Below are positions 33,913-42,856 of a stretch of 64,000 bases of DNA, piece by piece (within the stretch, counting starts at the first letter, position 1; each line of letters begins with the position of its first letter). The translations under genes and the position numbers were made by a program. The DNA lies in NCBI GenBank assembly GCA_934129745.1, contig CAKOWZ010000003.1:1-64000 (forward strand), read 5' to 3'. Under the pieces are notes generated by a model. It had not been told where the DNA came from and searched no databases. It saw only the letters and a program-made list of their open reading frames with translations. Source of the DNA: an uncultured Clostridia bacterium. GTDB taxonomy: Bacteria > Bacillota > Clostridia > TANB77 > CAG-508.

Positions 33913-35631
33913 TCAACCTTCAATCTCATAAAGATTTTTATATTCTGAACATTTTTTAATTAATTCATTATGAGTTCCACTATCGATTATACCATGATTA
34001 TCTAAGACAAATATACAATCCGAATCGATTATAGTGCTTAATCTGTGTGCCACAATTATTACAGTATGATTTTTAGATAAATTTTTAATAATGTTTTTTA
34101 TTTTCTCTTGATTATTATTATCTAGAGAACTTGTCGCTTCATCAAATAAAATTATTTTTGATTTTTTTATTAAAGCTCTAGCTATTGCTAATCTTTGTTT
34201 TTGTCCACCACTTAATATTACTCCATTTTCACCTACTATAGTGTCATATCCATCTTGCATTTCTACAATAACATCATGTAATTGAGCTTTTTTGCAAACT
34301 TCTTCTACTTCTTTATCTGTAGCTTCAGGATTTGCTAATTTTATATTTTCTTTTATAGAAAGATTAAAAATGTATGGGGATTGTGAAACTACTGAAATAT
34401 TATTTCTTATTGTTTCTTCTGATAAAGTATTTATATTATAATTATCTATTAATATTTCACCATCATTAGCACTATAACTTTTGTTTATTAATTTTAGTAT
34501 AGTAGATTTTCCTTCTCCACTTTTTCCAACAATAGCCACCATTTTGTTGGAATTTATTTTAAAATTAAGATTTTCAAATAAGCTATTTGAATCATATTTA
34601 AATTTTACATTTTTAAATTCAATTGACCCTTGTATATTTTTGATGTTTAAATCTCCATATATTTCCTTAGAAAATGATTCATATGTAATTATGTCAAATA
34701 CCCTTTGTGCTGACACTTTTCCATCTGCTAATTTTTCTCTTATTTCAGATATATAATTTATCAAATCTAATACTTTATTTTTATATAAGAAAATTATTAA
34801 AAATGAACTTATTTCTAGCAAATTATTTGTAATAAAATAAACTGATATTAGTATAAATATAAAATCTAATATGTGTTGAAAAGCTTTAATCCATCTATCC
34901 CATGTTCTCCTTGTATGTATACTCTTTATTTCTGCTTTAATTGTTTCTGTTTGCTTTTTATTTACATCTTGCAAAACAACAGATTTTAGATTAAGATCTT
35001 TTATTTCTCTAATTCCTCTTATTACATCAGTATATAATCCAATTACCTTTTCATCTTTTTCTTTATATTCTCTTTTTACTCTTTTATAATAAAATAACTT
35101 CTTAGATGTTAAAATATATACTAATATTACATTTAAAATCAAATATAAACCTAAATATACGTTAAGAAAAAACACATAAATTATAAAACTAATATTAAGT
35201 ATAATTCCTGATAAATCATCTGTTATATAATCAAATAATTCAGATAACTCAGTTGTGTCTTTGTTTAATCTAGATATAAAAAGTCCTGAATTTGTATTAT
35301 CAAAATTTTTAACTTCAAAATTTGTTAAACTTTTTAGCATATCACTTTTTAAATTAAAATTTACTTTTCCATTTAGCTTTAAAACTGTTCTTGACCATAA
35401 ATTAGTAACAATTTCTATTATAATTCTTAATACAACTAAGAATAGAGCTGTTCTTAATATTTGAGTTTTATTAAAATTTTCAAAATAACCCAACATTTTA
35501 CCTTCATATATTGGTGATAATAAAGATATCCCTGCATATCCCAAACTTAATACGATTACCATTATAGACAAACATTTATATTTTTTATAATATTTAACTA
35601 ATCTACTTAAATTATTAGACTTCTTTTTCAT
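33913..35631 (-). CDS. ABC transporter, fused permease and ATPase
   Basis: 572 residues: six-helix ABC exporter membrane domain (about 1-310), then a nucleotide-binding domain with Walker A GKSGEGKST, Q-loop VVSQSPYIFNLS, signature LSGGQKQRLAIARAL, Walker B IILFDEATSSLD and H-loop VAHRLS. A half-transporter that must dimerise, with itself since no partner is nearby. MsbA/MDR-type exporter for lipids, peptides or drugs. It is the last complete transporter of the island. Confidence 0.92.
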   Translation of the reverse strand: MKKKSNNLSRLVKYYKKYKCLSIMVIVLSLGYAGISLLSPIYEGKMLGYFENFNKTQILRTALFLVVLRIIIEIVTNLWSRTVLKLNGKVNFNLKSDMLKSLTNFEVKNFDNTNSGLFISRLNKDTTELSELFDYITDDLSGIILNISFIIYVFFLNVYLGLYLILNVILVYILTSKKLFYYKRVKREYKEKDEKVIGLYTDVIRGIREIKDLNLKSVVLQDVNKKQTETIKAEIKSIHTRRTWDRWIKAFQHILDFIFILISVYFITNNLLEISSFLIIFLYKNKVLDLINYISEIREKLADGKVSAQRVFDIITYESFSKEIYGDLNIKNIQGSIEFKNVKFKYDSNSLFENLNFKINSNKMVAIVGKSGEGKSTILKLINKSYSANDGEILIDNYNINTLSEETIRNNISVVSQSPYIFNLSIKENIKLANPEATDKEVEEVCKKAQLHDVIVEMQDGYDTIVGENGVILSGGQKQRLAIARALIKKSKIILFDEATSSLDNNNQEKIKNIIKNLSKNHTVIIVAHRLSTIIDSDCIFVLDNHGIIDSGTHNELIKKCSEYKNLYEIEG

Positions 35632-35685
35632 AATTTATGACTCCTCTTATAACTCTAAATTATTGCTATTAATCTTATCTTTATA

Positions 35686-35790
35686 CTATTTATAAATTTT
35701 AATTCCATATACACTACATGCATTTTTGGTAGTTTCTTTCACAACTTCTTCCTCTGATAATCCTTTAATTTCCGCAATTTTTTCACAATA
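35686..35790 (-). pseudogene. C-terminal fragment of a TatD-family DNase
   Basis: The minus frame gives IAEIKGLSEEEVVKETTKN and ACSVYGIKIYK, ending at 35686. This matches the terminal helix of TatD metal-dependent hydrolases (IKGxSxEEVxxxTxxNA). The rest is absent. A short unrelated start (MKLNEKLIKYK) lies just upstream. Confidence 0.55.
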
Positions 35791-35891
35791 TAATTATTTT
35801 AATCTTATACTTTATCAATTTTTCATTTAGCTTCATATTATTACCACCTATCATATAAAAAAATAGTATATATGAACTTTATATAACATAA

Positions 35892-36293
35892 CTATAAAAT
35901 AATATTTAACACAACAGTAAAAAGAAAAAATATTCCAATTAATAACATCAATATTTCAGTAAATTCTATATTTTTATTTAAAATAAATTTATTTGGCTTT
36001 TCTTCATTTACAATTATAATATAATTTTTACCAGCTATGAATTCTTGTATTTTCTTCTTAGATAATAATTGGAAAGATTGATTTATGTATTCCTTACCAT
36101 TAAAATTATATTTAAATACAGGAGCATAATTTGTTACCCAACCACGTCCACCTGTGCTTGTATAACTATTACTTTTTAAATATGTTGCTTCTATTTTTTT
36201 ACTGCACTTTGATTTTGAATAACGTAATTTTATAAAAAATAAAATTAAAAATAATCCCAAAAATGCTGATATTATTACTAAATTTTTATCCAT
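35892..36293 (-). CDS. DUF3592-like membrane protein
   Basis: 133 residues: an N-terminal membrane helix (about 5-22), a beta-rich soluble part with YAPVFKYNFNGKEYI and GKNYIIIVNEEKPNKFIL, and a C-terminal helix (about 108-130). This is the plan of DUF3592 proteins of unknown role. Last gene before the cell-wall cluster, so the island boundary is probably near here. Confidence 0.65.
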   Translation of the reverse strand: MDKNLVIISAFLGLFLILFFIKLRYSKSKCSKKIEATYLKSNSYTSTGGRGWVTNYAPVFKYNFNGKEYINQSFQLLSKKKIQEFIAGKNYIIIVNEEKPNKFILNKNIEFTEILMLLIGIFFLFTVVLNIIL

Positions 36294-36348
36294 AATACTT
36301 GTATCCTTTCAAAAAAATTGTAGCTGATGAACTATGATATTATTGTAT

Positions 36349-36400
36349 AAAAAGAGTCGTTTCCATTAAGGATTCGGCTCTTTTCCTTTTTAAAATATCT
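36349..36400. terminator. Terminator hairpin
   Basis: AAAAGAGTCG / CGGCTCTTTT with one G-T pair, followed by CCTTTTT. Lies between the DUF3592 gene and the surface protein gene. Confidence 0.7.
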
Positions 36401-36413
36401 TTAAAAACACATC

Positions 36414-38135
36414 TTAGAAATGTTTTCCTTTTTTCTTATTTTTAGATTCAGTAATTTCATCACTCATTTTATATCTTTTTGTTTCATCACTATTTCCTAA
36501 ATCTTCATCATCATTTTGAAAAACATTATATTCTGTATTATCATCTTCATCATCAAAATCACTGTTTTGTGATAAAATTTGAGATTTTACTCCACTATTT
36601 TCAACCATTTCATCAAATTCAGATGTATTATTTTCATCACTATTTGCTTGATCAATTGCATTTTTTAATGAATAATCATAATTATCATCTAATTCATCAG
36701 CATCTTGTACATCTTCAATTTCAGAGTCTTTTGATGTTTTCTTTAATAAAATAATTACAACAATTATAGCTATTAATAATATTGCGATTATTCCACCTAA
36801 AATAAAGTAAATTTTATTATTTTTAAATATATCTTGTTTTAAATTTCCAACTGGAATAATTGCTGATTTTTTTAATGTTATTTGATATACACCACTTTTA
36901 GTTCCATCACTATTTTCAAGCATTATTGTAATTACTCTATTTCCACTTTCACTTTGTTTTGATTCAGCAATTGTTACTTCAACATCTTCATCTTCTGCAA
37001 TAGCTGTAATAAATTCATTTATATTAATTGATGCTGGATCTGATACTTCTACTGTATAATTTGTAGTTTCAGGGTCAAATGATGGACTTAGTGTTCCTTC
37101 TTTTATTTGTAGACTCTTTAATTTTAGTGTATTTCCTTCTTCTTCATTACCAGATTGGTTTGTTTTTGTTACTGTTATTGTATATATTCTTGTTGTTCCA
37201 TCTTCTGCTGTAACTGTAATTTTTACTATATTATTTCCTATTTTAAAATTTTCATTTCCTGCTATTTGTACTTTTGCTTCACTATCTTCTGGTATAGGTG
37301 TAATTTCTAATTTATCAACTTCTTTTGTTACTTCTAAAGTATATTTAGTATTTTCTGATGTAAATTCTGGTGATAATTTATAATTTTGTACTACTAAATC
37401 TTTTAAAGCTTTATTTGATGATTTTTCTTTATTTTCATTTTCTTGTTTTTCATCTTCTTTGTTTTCTTCAACTTGTGGTTTTGTTGCTGTTAATAAACCA
37501 CTTGCAACATATTTTGTTCCATTATATGATACTCTATACCAAACATATCCATTAATTTTTTCTGTTGAAGTTCCTGTTACTGTTAATTCTGTTCCTTTTT
37601 CTACTGATGTTGCAGCTGAACTTGTTGACCAACTTGAACGTAAATTAATTTTGTCTGTTGCATACATTTTTTTATTTGTATTTGAAAATGTTGGTGCTGT
37701 TGGTTGTGTTGGTGTTGTTGGTTCTGTTGGAGTTACTGGTTGTTCTTGCTTTTTTTCTGAAACAGTAATTGTGATTGGTTTAGAAATATTAATTGGTTGG
37801 TCTGTATCATAATCAGTTATATCTCCTGTTACAGATATTGTATATGTTCCAGCTGAATTTGCTGTAAATGTATATGTTTTACTAGCATTTGAATTTGCTG
37901 TTGTATTTGTTTGTCCAACTAATCCAGATGTATCACCACTTGTTAAACCTCCTCCATTAATTCTTAAATTCCAAGCCCCAGCATTTACATTAACAGAAAC
38001 ACTTACTTGTTCTCCAACTTGTATATTAGTTTTATTTGCTGATACATTACATGTAGCAGCATCAACCTTATTAAACAGCAATACAGCAAAAAATATTATA
38101 GTTATAAATGAGCATTTTTTTATTATGTTTTTCAT
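36414..38135 (-). CDS. Surface protein with Ig-like, SH3 and two cadherin-like domains
   Basis: 573 residues. Signal peptide 1-26 (ending KVDA). An Ig-like or cohesin-like beta domain (27-130; ANKTNIQVGEQVSVSVNVNA), a Pro/Thr linker, a bacterial SH3 domain (about 158-220; INLRSSWSTSSAATSVEKG), and two cadherin-like beta-sandwich repeats (245-335 LKDLVVQNYKLSPEFTSENT; 340-425 LKSLQIKEGTLSPSFDPETT). A membrane helix (about 440-463) and a long acidic cytoplasmic tail follow. Paired with the glucosaminidase just upstream. Likely cell-wall binding; the Ig/cohesin-like domain could be a docking partner for the neighbour's dockerin, which is a guess. Confidence 0.75.
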   Translation of the reverse strand: MKNIIKKCSFITIIFFAVLLFNKVDAATCNVSANKTNIQVGEQVSVSVNVNAGAWNLRINGGGLTSGDTSGLVGQTNTTANSNASKTYTFTANSAGTYTISVTGDITDYDTDQPINISKPITITVSEKKQEQPVTPTEPTTPTQPTAPTFSNTNKKMYATDKINLRSSWSTSSAATSVEKGTELTVTGTSTEKINGYVWYRVSYNGTKYVASGLLTATKPQVEENKEDEKQENENKEKSSNKALKDLVVQNYKLSPEFTSENTKYTLEVTKEVDKLEITPIPEDSEAKVQIAGNENFKIGNNIVKITVTAEDGTTRIYTITVTKTNQSGNEEEGNTLKLKSLQIKEGTLSPSFDPETTNYTVEVSDPASININEFITAIAEDEDVEVTIAESKQSESGNRVITIMLENSDGTKSGVYQITLKKSAIIPVGNLKQDIFKNNKIYFILGGIIAILLIAIIVVIILLKKTSKDSEIEDVQDADELDDNYDYSLKNAIDQANSDENNTSEFDEMVENSGVKSQILSQNSDFDDEDDNTEYNVFQNDDEDLGNSDETKRYKMSDEITESKNKKKGKHF

Positions 38136-38154
38136 AAATCTATCCTTTCTTATT

Positions 38155-40146
38155 TTATAGGCTTGAAACTCCTAATAAATATTTTTGTATTTTTAATAAA
38201 TCACCTGAATTTATTACTCCATCTCCATTTGCATCTGCAGCATTTATTCTGGCTGGATCTGTTATTATTTTAACTCCTAGTAAATGCTTTTGAATAGCTA
38301 ATAAATCGCCTGAATTTATTACTCCATCTCCATTTGCATCTCCTTTTTTTACATCAGAAGTATTATTATTATCTCCAGTATTATTATCTTCATACCTTAA
38401 ATAAGTATTTGCCATATATCCTTCTAATCCTTCTAATGTAACAATTTTATCCCAATCAAATCCATTAGCTTGACCTGCATTTTTTTGTAAAACAGTTACT
38501 TTTGTATCTTTTCCAAGTGCAGTAACAATTGAATATCCAGTACCAATTCCACTTCTTACATAAACTTTTCCATCAGAATTACATTCTACATAAGCCATTT
38601 GATAATTAGTTTTATTAACCTCAGTTAAATATTCACTTACCATATAACCTTGTGCTCCATTATTTAATTTAACTCTTGACCAATTATATCCATCTAATCC
38701 ATTGTATTTTCCTGTTTCTATTATTGTAACAGATTGACCTGAAGTTAAAGTTCTAATTACACTTGTTCCATTTGTTCCTGGGCCATTTCTTACATTTACA
38801 TTAACATTTGCAACAGCTGAAATATTTGCATTTGTAACATCAGCAATTTGTTCTAAATAATCTCTTGCTATATATCCTTTACTTCCATCTTCTAAAACAA
38901 TTTTATCCCAATAATGTCCATCAACTTCATTTCCTGATGTTTCAATTCTTAATAATATAGTACCTAATTTAAGTCTTGTGATTTCAGCACTTGAAGTACC
39001 TTTACCATTTCTAACTATAACATCATCACCAGTTACTTTAACACTTTGTGTAACAATTGAACTACTTCCTTCATCATATGAACCTTCTCCTGGCATATTA
39101 TTATAAACAGGAATTACGAAATTTATATTACTATCTAAAAATCCCATACTTTCATATGATTTTTTTACTGTATTTCCTTCTGATAAAGCTGCTGAAACAT
39201 TTTGCATATATTGATGATAATATAAACTACCATCTGAGCTGTCTACATCAAATTTTTGTAAATATAAAGTAGATTGTCCTTTTGAAATATAGCTTGATGC
39301 TAAAAATACTGCTCCACCTCTTATTGCTTTTTCTGGGTTATCCCATCCTTGATTTTGAGCATAATTTAAGGCATTTCCAATTATATCATTTCCAGTTGCT
39401 TTAATATTTAAAAAATTATAATATCCAATATGACCACCATATGTACCTGAACCTGTTGCACTTGCTGTTACACCTGTGCCTTGTTCTTGTTTAATTCTTG
39501 CAGCTAAATGATATGGACTAATTCCAGCATCTCTTGCAGCTTCCATAATTACTTGTGAATATGATTTTTGAATTACACCTGTTGTTCCATCTGGTTTTGT
39601 ATAATTAATACTTCCAACATTTGCCCATGGAATTGTACTTACAATTTTGTTTACTCCATCTATATTCTGAATATCTCCATTATATGCCAAATTTTCAAAT
39701 TGGAAGATATTTTCTTCATTTAACCAATTACGTGGGTCCATGTAATATGCAACAGCTGTTTCAGACGCACATTTCCATTTTCCTGAATCATATAACTTAT
39801 CACCACATGTTGAGCAAACCCAACTTCCACTGTTTGTATACCAAATTAAATTTCTACCATGTGATGCAACAGTTTCATTTTTTATTACATCATTCCAATC
39901 TAAACCTGTGTTTAAAATTGTAAAATTCCAGTTTGGATGTTTATTTTTTAATTCTCTTATTAGTTTTTCATATCCAGGATAACTGACAAGACTTCCCTGT
40001 ACATACGGATATTTTGCCTGTACAGCTAAAGTATTATGTGGTATAAATATTGTCATACATATGTATATAATTAGATTTACAACAATCATTTTTGTGATTA
40101 AATTCTTTGATTTAATTTCTCGCAAAAAGTAAGTATTTTTAACCAC
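38155..40146 (-). CDS. Peptidoglycan glucosaminidase with SH3 repeats and C-terminal dockerin
   Basis: 663 residues. N-terminal membrane/signal helix (about 18-40). The catalytic region (60-340) is LytD-like N-acetylglucosaminidase: AYYMDPRNWLNEENIFQFEN, SPYHLAARIKQEQGTG (catalytic Glu), GYYNFLNIKA and GGAVFLASSYISKGQSTLYL. Then three SH3b domains (about 370-590; each with VNVRNGPGT-like start). The end holds two calcium loops DANGDGVINSGDLL, the duplicated dockerin type I module. Dockerins bind cohesins in cellulosome-type scaffolds; on an autolysin this is unusual and suggests surface docking. Confidence 0.88.
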   Translation of the reverse strand: MVKNTYFLREIKSKNLITKMIVVNLIIYICMTIFIPHNTLAVQAKYPYVQGSLVSYPGYEKLIRELKNKHPNWNFTILNTGLDWNDVIKNETVASHGRNLIWYTNSGSWVCSTCGDKLYDSGKWKCASETAVAYYMDPRNWLNEENIFQFENLAYNGDIQNIDGVNKIVSTIPWANVGSINYTKPDGTTGVIQKSYSQVIMEAARDAGISPYHLAARIKQEQGTGVTASATGSGTYGGHIGYYNFLNIKATGNDIIGNALNYAQNQGWDNPEKAIRGGAVFLASSYISKGQSTLYLQKFDVDSSDGSLYYHQYMQNVSAALSEGNTVKKSYESMGFLDSNINFVIPVYNNMPGEGSYDEGSSSIVTQSVKVTGDDVIVRNGKGTSSAEITRLKLGTILLRIETSGNEVDGHYWDKIVLEDGSKGYIARDYLEQIADVTNANISAVANVNVNVRNGPGTNGTSVIRTLTSGQSVTIIETGKYNGLDGYNWSRVKLNNGAQGYMVSEYLTEVNKTNYQMAYVECNSDGKVYVRSGIGTGYSIVTALGKDTKVTVLQKNAGQANGFDWDKIVTLEGLEGYMANTYLRYEDNNTGDNNNTSDVKKGDANGDGVINSGDLLAIQKHLLGVKIITDPARINAADANGDGVINSGDLLKIQKYLLGVSSL

Positions 40147-40265
40147 TTTCTCCGCCTCCTCTTTTGCAACATATATTTTTACAAATTTAGTATAACATTG
40201 TTGTCGAAAAAGGTCAACGAAATTGTTTTATATTACGAAAATGTAATATTTTTGTAATATAATTG

Positions 40266-40316
40266 TGAAATATTTTGGTGACCAGGCAAAAATTGCCTGG
40301 TCACCAAAATATTTCA
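40266..40316. repeat. 51-bp perfect palindrome after glyS
   Basis: Arms of 24 bp, TGAAATATTTTGGTGACCAG-GCAA and its exact complement, around AAA. Lies 10 bp after the glyS stop. It could terminate glyS, but there is no clear T tract. Confidence 0.85.
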
Positions 40317-40326
40317 AGAAATCTCA

Positions 40327-41709
40327 TTAAAACTCAATTTTTTCTTGAATCCAATTTTCCAATTCACTTATTGGAATTCTTACTTGTTCCATAGTATCTC
40401 TATCTCTTACTGTAACTTGATTATCCTCTAAAGTATCAAAATCTATTGTTACACAATATGGTGTTCCTATTTCATCTTCTCTTCTGTAACGTTTTCCAAT
40501 ACTTCCAGCCTCATCATAATCACACATAAATTTTTTGCTTAATGATTCATATACTTCATTTGCTTTTTCACTTAATTTTTTTGATAATGGCAATACAGCC
40601 ACTTTAAATGGTGCTAATGCTGGATGTAAATGTAATACTGTACGTGTATCTCCATCAGCAATTTTTTGTTCTTCATAACTATTACACAAAAATGCAAGTG
40701 TTACTCTATCACATCCTAATGATGGTTCAATTACATATGGTATATATTTTTCATTTGTTTCTGGGTCTAAATATGATAAATCTTGTTTTGAATGTTCCAT
40801 ATGTCTTGATAAATCATAATCTGTTCTATCAGCAATTCCCCATAATTCTCCCCATCCAAATGGGAATGCAAATTCGATATCTGTTGTTGCTTTACTATAA
40901 AATACTAATTCTTCTTTACTATGATCTCTTAATCTAATATTTTCTTTTTTCATTCCCAAATTAATTAACCAATTTTCACAAAATTCTTTCCAGAATGTAA
41001 ACCATTCTAAATCTGTTCCTGGTTTACAGAAGAACTCTAATTCCATTTGTTCAAATTCACGTATTCTAAATGTGAAATTTCCTGGTGTTATTTCATTTCT
41101 AAAAGCTTTTCCAATTTGACCAATTCCCATAGGTAATTTTTTTCTTGTTGTTCTTACAACATTTTTGAAATTAACAAAGATTCCTTGTGCTGTTTCTGGT
41201 CTTAAATATATTTGTGATGTTGTATCTTCTGTTACACCTTGAAATGTTTTATACATTAAATTAAATTTTCTGATGTCTGTAAAATTTTGTTTACCACAAT
41301 TAGGACAAACGATATTATGTTCTTTAATATAATTAATCATTTTTTCATCAGGCCATCCATCAACAACTTCTTCACAGTTATTTTCATGCATCCATTCTTC
41401 AATTAATTTATCTGCTCTATGTCTTGTTTTACATTCTCTACAATCAATTAATGGATCACTAAATCCTCCAACATGACCTGTTGCGACCCATGTTTGTGGA
41501 TTCATTAAAATTGCTGCATCTAATCCAACATTATATTTACATTCTTGAATAAATTTTTTCATCCATGCTTTTTTTACATTGTTTTTTAATTCAACACCTA
41601 ATGGTCCATAATCCCATGAATTTGCAAGACCTCCATAAATTTCTGAACCTGGATATATAAATCCTCTTCCTTTGCATAATGCGACCATTTTTTCCATATT
41701 GTCTAACAT
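40327..41709 (-). CDS. glyS: Glycyl-tRNA synthetase (dimeric, GlyS/GRS1 type)
   Basis: 460 residues, the eukaryal/Firmicute homodimer type. Class II motifs: motif 1 around GSEIYGGLANSWDYGPLGVE; motif 2 FRNEITPGNFTFRIREFEQM; motif 3 VIEPSLGCDRVTLAFL. A zinc site is formed by C-x2-C pairs (IDCRECKTRH and IVCPNCGK). A C-terminal anticodon-binding domain (365-455) starts LAPFKVAVLPLSK. Preceded by a glycine T-box leader. Its product charges tRNA-Gly such as the one at 15899. Confidence 0.97.
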   Translation of the reverse strand: MLDNMEKMVALCKGRGFIYPGSEIYGGLANSWDYGPLGVELKNNVKKAWMKKFIQECKYNVGLDAAILMNPQTWVATGHVGGFSDPLIDCRECKTRHRADKLIEEWMHENNCEEVVDGWPDEKMINYIKEHNIVCPNCGKQNFTDIRKFNLMYKTFQGVTEDTTSQIYLRPETAQGIFVNFKNVVRTTRKKLPMGIGQIGKAFRNEITPGNFTFRIREFEQMELEFFCKPGTDLEWFTFWKEFCENWLINLGMKKENIRLRDHSKEELVFYSKATTDIEFAFPFGWGELWGIADRTDYDLSRHMEHSKQDLSYLDPETNEKYIPYVIEPSLGCDRVTLAFLCNSYEEQKIADGDTRTVLHLHPALAPFKVAVLPLSKKLSEKANEVYESLSKKFMCDYDEAGSIGKRYRREDEIGTPYCVTIDFDTLEDNQVTVRDRDTMEQVRIPISELENWIQEKIEF

Positions 41710-41761
41710 AATAATTCCTCCTTTTTAGTGTGAGACATATTTGTGGATATATTTTTCATCA

Positions 41762-42027
41762 AAAAAACTTCCGTCCAGTCTAGCCTATAACAAGCTAGGG
41801 ACGAAAGTTCAATTTCCGCGGTTCCACCCTAATTGACATTATTTTAATCATTGTAATTTGCTTATTAAATACGTAAATTTATTTTTGATTTAAAATATTA
41901 TCCTCTTTAAATTTTATTAGCTCAAAAGCTCCCCATATATTTTAGTTACTAATTTCCACCAAATATTAGCTCTCTATAAACCATAAATACATTTTTTCTT
42001 TCTCAACACTATATTTAATTTCATATA
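41762..42027 (-). promoter_or_regulatory. T-box leader of glyS, specifier GGA
   Basis: Minus-strand leader with the T-box AGGGTGGAACCGCGG (41830-41816), terminator stem CTTTCGTCCC.../...GGACGGAAG with U7 (41807-41762), AGAGAG near the top of stem I, and GAGC before the linker. By alignment with the known glyQS T-box layout, the specifier is GGA (41932-41930), matched by tRNA-Gly(UCC). Uncharged tRNA would stabilise the antiterminator and allow glyS expression. The rest of 41710-42165 (42028-42165) shows no gene. Confidence 0.88.
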
Positions 42028-42165
42028 TTTTATCATAAATTGCAGAAAAGTCAACACTTTTAAATATGTTTTTTAAATTATTTTCCATATTGTTGGTAGC
42101 TTTTAAATTGCACTCTAAGCTAAAACTAATAATGAACACATCTTTTAAGATATCTTTCTAAAAAA

Positions 42166-42792
42166 TTAAATAGTAGTTTCAAAACTTTCCATCATTTTTT
42201 CAGTAATTGGTACAATAGATTCAGCAAAATTAAGACCACATTTTGTTTGAATTTCATAATAATCATCATCTTTTGCTATATAATAATATCTATTTAAAGA
42301 ATTGTCTTTTACAAATTCCTCAATATAACATGTTTTCCCATTTATTTCCTTAGAATCCAAAATATATGTATTGTCTTTTGATTTTTTTTCTTGTTCACTT
42401 TCAATTAATTCTTTTACTTTTTCTTCAAATCCCTGTTGGTTTTTCTTAATAATAATTTCTGATGTTTCTGTAACATTTGATTCAAATTTATCTGTATCTC
42501 CTTCTCTTTTAAAATAAAAACTGTCAACATCATAATTAATTTTATATTTCAAAGGACTTTTTACTGTTCTCATAGTTATATTTTTTGTTTCACCTTTAAT
42601 ATATACTTCTTCTGTTATATCAATTTCACTATATTTTTCCTTTTCTAATATTATATTATTATTATCTTTTTTTGAATTAGAACTTTTATTTTTATTTACA
42701 AATACAACAATTCCTATAATTACACATATAATCAAAATTATAGTTCCAATTGCTCCCATCAAGTTAATTTTAATAACTTTGCCACCTTCCAT
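42166..42792 (-). CDS. Membrane-anchored hypothetical protein
   Basis: 208 residues. One N-terminal membrane helix (about 12-33, AIGTIILIICVIIGIVVFV), then Asn/Lys/Glu-rich spacer and a beta/helix domain on the outside with YKINYDVDSFYFKREGDTD and GKTCYIEEFVKDN. No family recognised. An upstream in-frame start is not needed: MEGGKV has a ribosome site (AGGAG). Next to glyS leader and pgi, no operon evidence. Confidence 0.65.
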   Translation of the reverse strand: MEGGKVIKINLMGAIGTIILIICVIIGIVVFVNKNKSSNSKKDNNNIILEKEKYSEIDITEEVYIKGETKNITMRTVKSPLKYKINYDVDSFYFKREGDTDKFESNVTETSEIIIKKNQQGFEEKVKELIESEQEKKSKDNTYILDSKEINGKTCYIEEFVKDNSLNRYYYIAKDDDYYEIQTKCGLNFAESIVPITEKMMESFETTI

Positions 42793-42856
42793 TGTATTTT
42801 TTCTCCTTTTCTTTTGAATTTTACTTAACTAATTTATATTATTATATACAATTATT

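Noticed and set aside
15899..36300. Classical integron
   Set aside because: No intI-type integrase is visible, the repeats do not show the attC R/L box layout, and the core is the 3' end of a tRNA gene.
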